Source: Ahniella affigens
Lineage (GTDB): Bacteria > Pseudomonadota > Gammaproteobacteria > Xanthomonadales > Ahniellaceae
Direction of reading: 5' to 3'
DNA length: 64,000 nucleotides
Assembly: GCF_003015185.1 (NCBI RefSeq)
Contig: NZ_CP027860.1
Location: 5,487,001-5,551,000, forward strand
Part shown: in pieces, positions 62,218 through 64,000 of the stretch
How the letters are laid out: each line of letters opens with the position of its first letter
How positions within the stretch are numbered: position 1 is the first letter of the stretch
Translations under genes and position numbers: made by a program
Notes under the pieces: generated by a model
Told to the model about the DNA's origin: nothing
Seen by the model: the letters and a program-made list of their open reading frames with translations, nothing else
Database searches by the model: none

Positions 62218-63101
62218 AACGACTCCGGCGCGTAGCGCTTGCCCAGGCGGCCACGAACACCGTCGCACCAAGCCTGCGCGAGGTAACCAGTGCCCGGCTT
62301 CAGCAGCAGCGCGTGTCCCAGCACCTTGATGCCCTTGCGCAACACAATCCAGTACCACCAAGCCCCGCCATGTCGACGCCACAACTCAATCTCATTGCGG
62401 CTCCGGTAATAGTCGAGCAACCGCTCCATGGCAGGACTGCGGGCACTGTTCAGATGGCCGCAATGCCGGACACGCGCCGTCGGCACGAGCCATGTGGCGG
62501 TGCCTAGCTTCGCCACGCGCAAACAGAAGTCAGTCTCCTCGCAATACAAGAAAAAACGCTCATCAAGAAACGGCCGCGCCAGCAGCCCGCGCGGCACATA
62601 CCAGGCTGCGCCGTGCGCGGATTGAATCGCCGACATTGCCGCGTACTGGTCCGGTCGATGGTCGATCGGGCGATCGTTCCGACCCTTGCGCCAGCGCCCA
62701 TCCGCATGCAAGAACTTCTCCGGCATCGCAATCGCACTGCCATCGCCATTCAACACCAGGCAAGCGAGCACCGCATCCGGATGCGCCGTACTCGCGATCA
62801 GCAACTGCGCGACCGTGTCAGATTCGACCACACAATCCGCATTCAACATCAGCAACCCACGATACCCACCCGCGAGGCATTGCTCCCGCGCCAGATTCAG
62901 TGCCGCCGCATAACCCCGATTTTCTGGCAGTCGCAAGCACCGGATACCAGAATGCAACCGCTGAAAAAGCGCCCCATCATCCACCGCAGACCCATTATCG
63001 ACGACCAACACCCGATGCCCCGCATCCGCCGCCGGCAACAAACTCGCCAGACAACTTTGGGTCTCCAGGCGGGTGTTCCAGTGGACCAGGGCGATCAGCA
63101 T
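62208..63101 (-). CDS. Family 2 glycosyltransferase (rhamnosyl/galactofuranosyl-type)
   Basis: 297 residues from the ATG at 63101. A GT-A fold is visible: MLIALVHWNTRLETQSCLAS, VLVVDNGSAVDD, ENRGYAAALNLAR, the DxD-like LLMLNADCVVE and the acceptor-side FFLYCEETDFCLRVAKLG. This last pattern is typical of GT2 enzymes of the WcaA/RfbN rhamnosyl-type subgroup. It would transfer a sugar to a lipid-linked or surface glycan at the inner membrane face. Overlaps the following gene, so the two are an operon. No other polysaccharide genes are visible; the cluster may continue outside. Confidence 0.9.
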   Translation of the reverse strand: MLIALVHWNTRLETQSCLASLLPAADAGHRVLVVDNGSAVDDGALFQRLHSGIRCLRLPENRGYAAALNLAREQCLAGGYRGLLMLNADCVVESDTVAQLLIASTAHPDAVLACLVLNGDGSAIAMPEKFLHADGRWRKGRNDRPIDHRPDQYAAMSAIQSAHGAAWYVPRGLLARPFLDERFFLYCEETDFCLRVAKLGTATWLVPTARVRHCGHLNSARSPAMERLLDYYRSRNEIELWRRHGGAWWYWIVLRKGIKVLGHALLLKPGTGYLAQAWCDGVRGRLGKRYAPESLWP

Positions 63102-63482
63102 GCGATCGTCGTCCGGTGGCACGAGTTGGTGGGTGCGCTGAGGCAAATGGTTCTGTCCGAGCAAGTGAAGGCAAGCCGATGCCGGTCGCTCGAAAGCGAG
63201 AACCGCGGAGCCCGACAGCTTAGTTTAGTTCCAGCGACCCGGGATAGTGGAGCGACGCCAGCTGGAGCAGCGCCCCTGAGCGGGCTCTCACTTGTCTGGC
63301 AACGAACCCGGCTGCGCAGCCAAACACAAGCCAAGGCAAATGGGCAGCGTGTTGAACTCAACCCGAAATCCCGGCACCATCAAGCCATCAGTGGACCAGC
63401 TTGATCGCCCGCGTTACGAGAGCGTATTGGAGATGAGTGTCGCGTTTGGGGGTTTACAAATTGCCGACGGAGCCTGGTCTCA
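63102..63482. other. Boundary region upstream of the TIR gene
   Basis: About 380 bp between the GT2 start and the TIR start, divergently arranged. An open frame at 63292-63486 (64 aa) ends exactly in an ATGA overlap with the TIR start but has no recognisable family; it is not annotated as a gene. Promoters of both flanking genes must lie here. Confidence 0.5.
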
Positions 63483-64000
63483 ATGACGCGGCCCGGGCAG
63501 ATTTGGCCGCCAGAACATCGACCCGAGTTGGGCTGCTACGCAGTGGCGTTCTCGTTTGCCGGGGAGGATGTTGAGGTAGTCAGGCCTCTGGCCGAAGCCC
63601 TTGAGCAAGCGTTGCTGCCCGGAGAGGTGTTCTTCGATGAATTTGAAGAGCACAAGCTGTTTAATAACAGTTTGCGAAATGACCTTTCCGACCTGTACTT
63701 GAATCGCGCTGTCCTTGTGGTCCGTTGCCTGAGCCAGGCTTACAGCAAAAAGCCGTGGTGCCAAGCTGAATCCGTTGTCATCGCGGTGCGCGAAAAGCTC
63801 TCCCCTCACTCAGTGTTGGACATCTACGTAACAGACGCACAGAACCAGAACCTAGCAGGCCAGGCAGAATTTCTAATTGCGGCGCATCTGCATCCCCAAC
63901 TGACTCTGGAGACGATCATGGTGCGTCTGCGCGATTTGTGCAGGCTCCCGCCACGCAATCCGAAAGAGACCCGTTCTTCTGTCTCGGTCTTCGTCATGCA
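63483..64000 (+). CDS. TIR-domain protein, 5' part of a gene running off the window
   Basis: 172 residues are visible from the ATG at 63483 and the frame is still open at base 64000. A TIR domain occupies about residues 17-110: YAVAFSFAGEDVEVVRPLAE (strand A and box-1-like region), EVFFDEFEEHKLF, LNRAVLVVRCLSQAYSKKPW and CQAE. Glu96 in the SxxYxxKxWCxxE pattern is the expected catalytic Glu of NADase TIR domains. After about residue 150 a short linker (PPRNPKETRSSVSVFV) begins what may be a second domain. Bacterial TIR proteins commonly act in anti-phage defence by depleting NAD or making cyclic nucleotide signals; that role is inferred from the family. The local sequence is less GC-rich than its neighbours, suggesting acquisition by transfer. 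Confidence 0.88.
   Translation, partial: MTRPGQIWPPEHRPELGCYAVAFSFAGEDVEVVRPLAEALEQALLPGEVFFDEFEEHKLFNNSLRNDLSDLYLNRAVLVVRCLSQAYSKKPWCQAESVVIAVREKLSPHSVLDIYVTDAQNQNLAGQAEFLIAAHLHPQLTLETIMVRLRDLCRLPPRNPKETRSSVSVFVM

Overview
The window is high-GC bacterial chromosome. Gene content (type IV pilus PilB/PilC, PurU, MutM, TonB-dependent receptor, OmpA-like and patatin-barrel outer-membrane proteins, many exported metallopeptidases, secreted proteins ending in an F-A-[DN]-[GS]-F-E tail) fits a Gram-negative gammaproteobacterium, most likely Lysobacterales/Xanthomonadales (Rhodanobacteraceae-like). That placement is inference from gene content only. No rRNA, tRNA or CRISPR array was seen.

1-12.6 kb: a GNAT/FemAB-like acyltransferase cut by the window edge, a PPK2 polyphosphate kinase, a Hanks-type Ser/Thr kinase with TPR repeats convergent with purU, an OmpA-domain protein carrying three tandem-95 Ig-like repeats, a DUF4097-like lipoprotein and a 971-aa secreted fibronectin-type protein. 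12.6-15 kb: two small hypothetical genes and about 1 kb without recognisable genes.

15.0-23.2 kb: an IS-built island. A partial and a complete copy of one IS256-family element lie in direct orientation, and the outer boundaries of the pair carry the same flush 9-bp sequence (attcgagtc). The island therefore behaves as one composite unit of 8.2 kb. Inside are an IS3-family element with a nonsense mutation, a membrane-bound AraC-type regulator with an internally duplicated helix-turn-helix segment, a divergent secreted S41 peptidase, decayed IS66 and IS5 pieces and a truncated outer-membrane-protein gene.

23.2-51 kb: mostly chromosomal housekeeping and envelope genes: M28 peptidase-mutM-FtsX permease; nitroreductase-pirin; ELM1-like protein and a ferredoxin-type reductase; SWIM/SNF2 helicase; DUF2145 operon; M20 amidohydrolase; pilB-pilC-alpha/beta hydrolase; SYLF protein; IPTL-CTERM-like secreted protein; PlpD-type patatin autotransporter; a DesK/NarL-type two-component pair; M13 peptidase.

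51-63 kb: TonB receptor, then a segmental duplication of an araC-cls block. One copy is intact (58.5-61.2 kb). In the other the AraC gene is intact but the cardiolipin synthase is a pseudogene (55.5-55.8 kb). An M48-protease/TPM fusion lipoprotein sits between the copies. Structured palindromic repeats occupy several intergenic regions; one family is shared between 48.8-48.9 kb and 59.6-59.7 kb. Two glycosyltransferase-like genes follow.

63.48 kb to the end: the 5' part of a TIR-domain gene that runs off the window. It looks like the start of an immune (anti-phage type) locus and is the best candidate for an undescribed system, but its effector or partner half is not visible.
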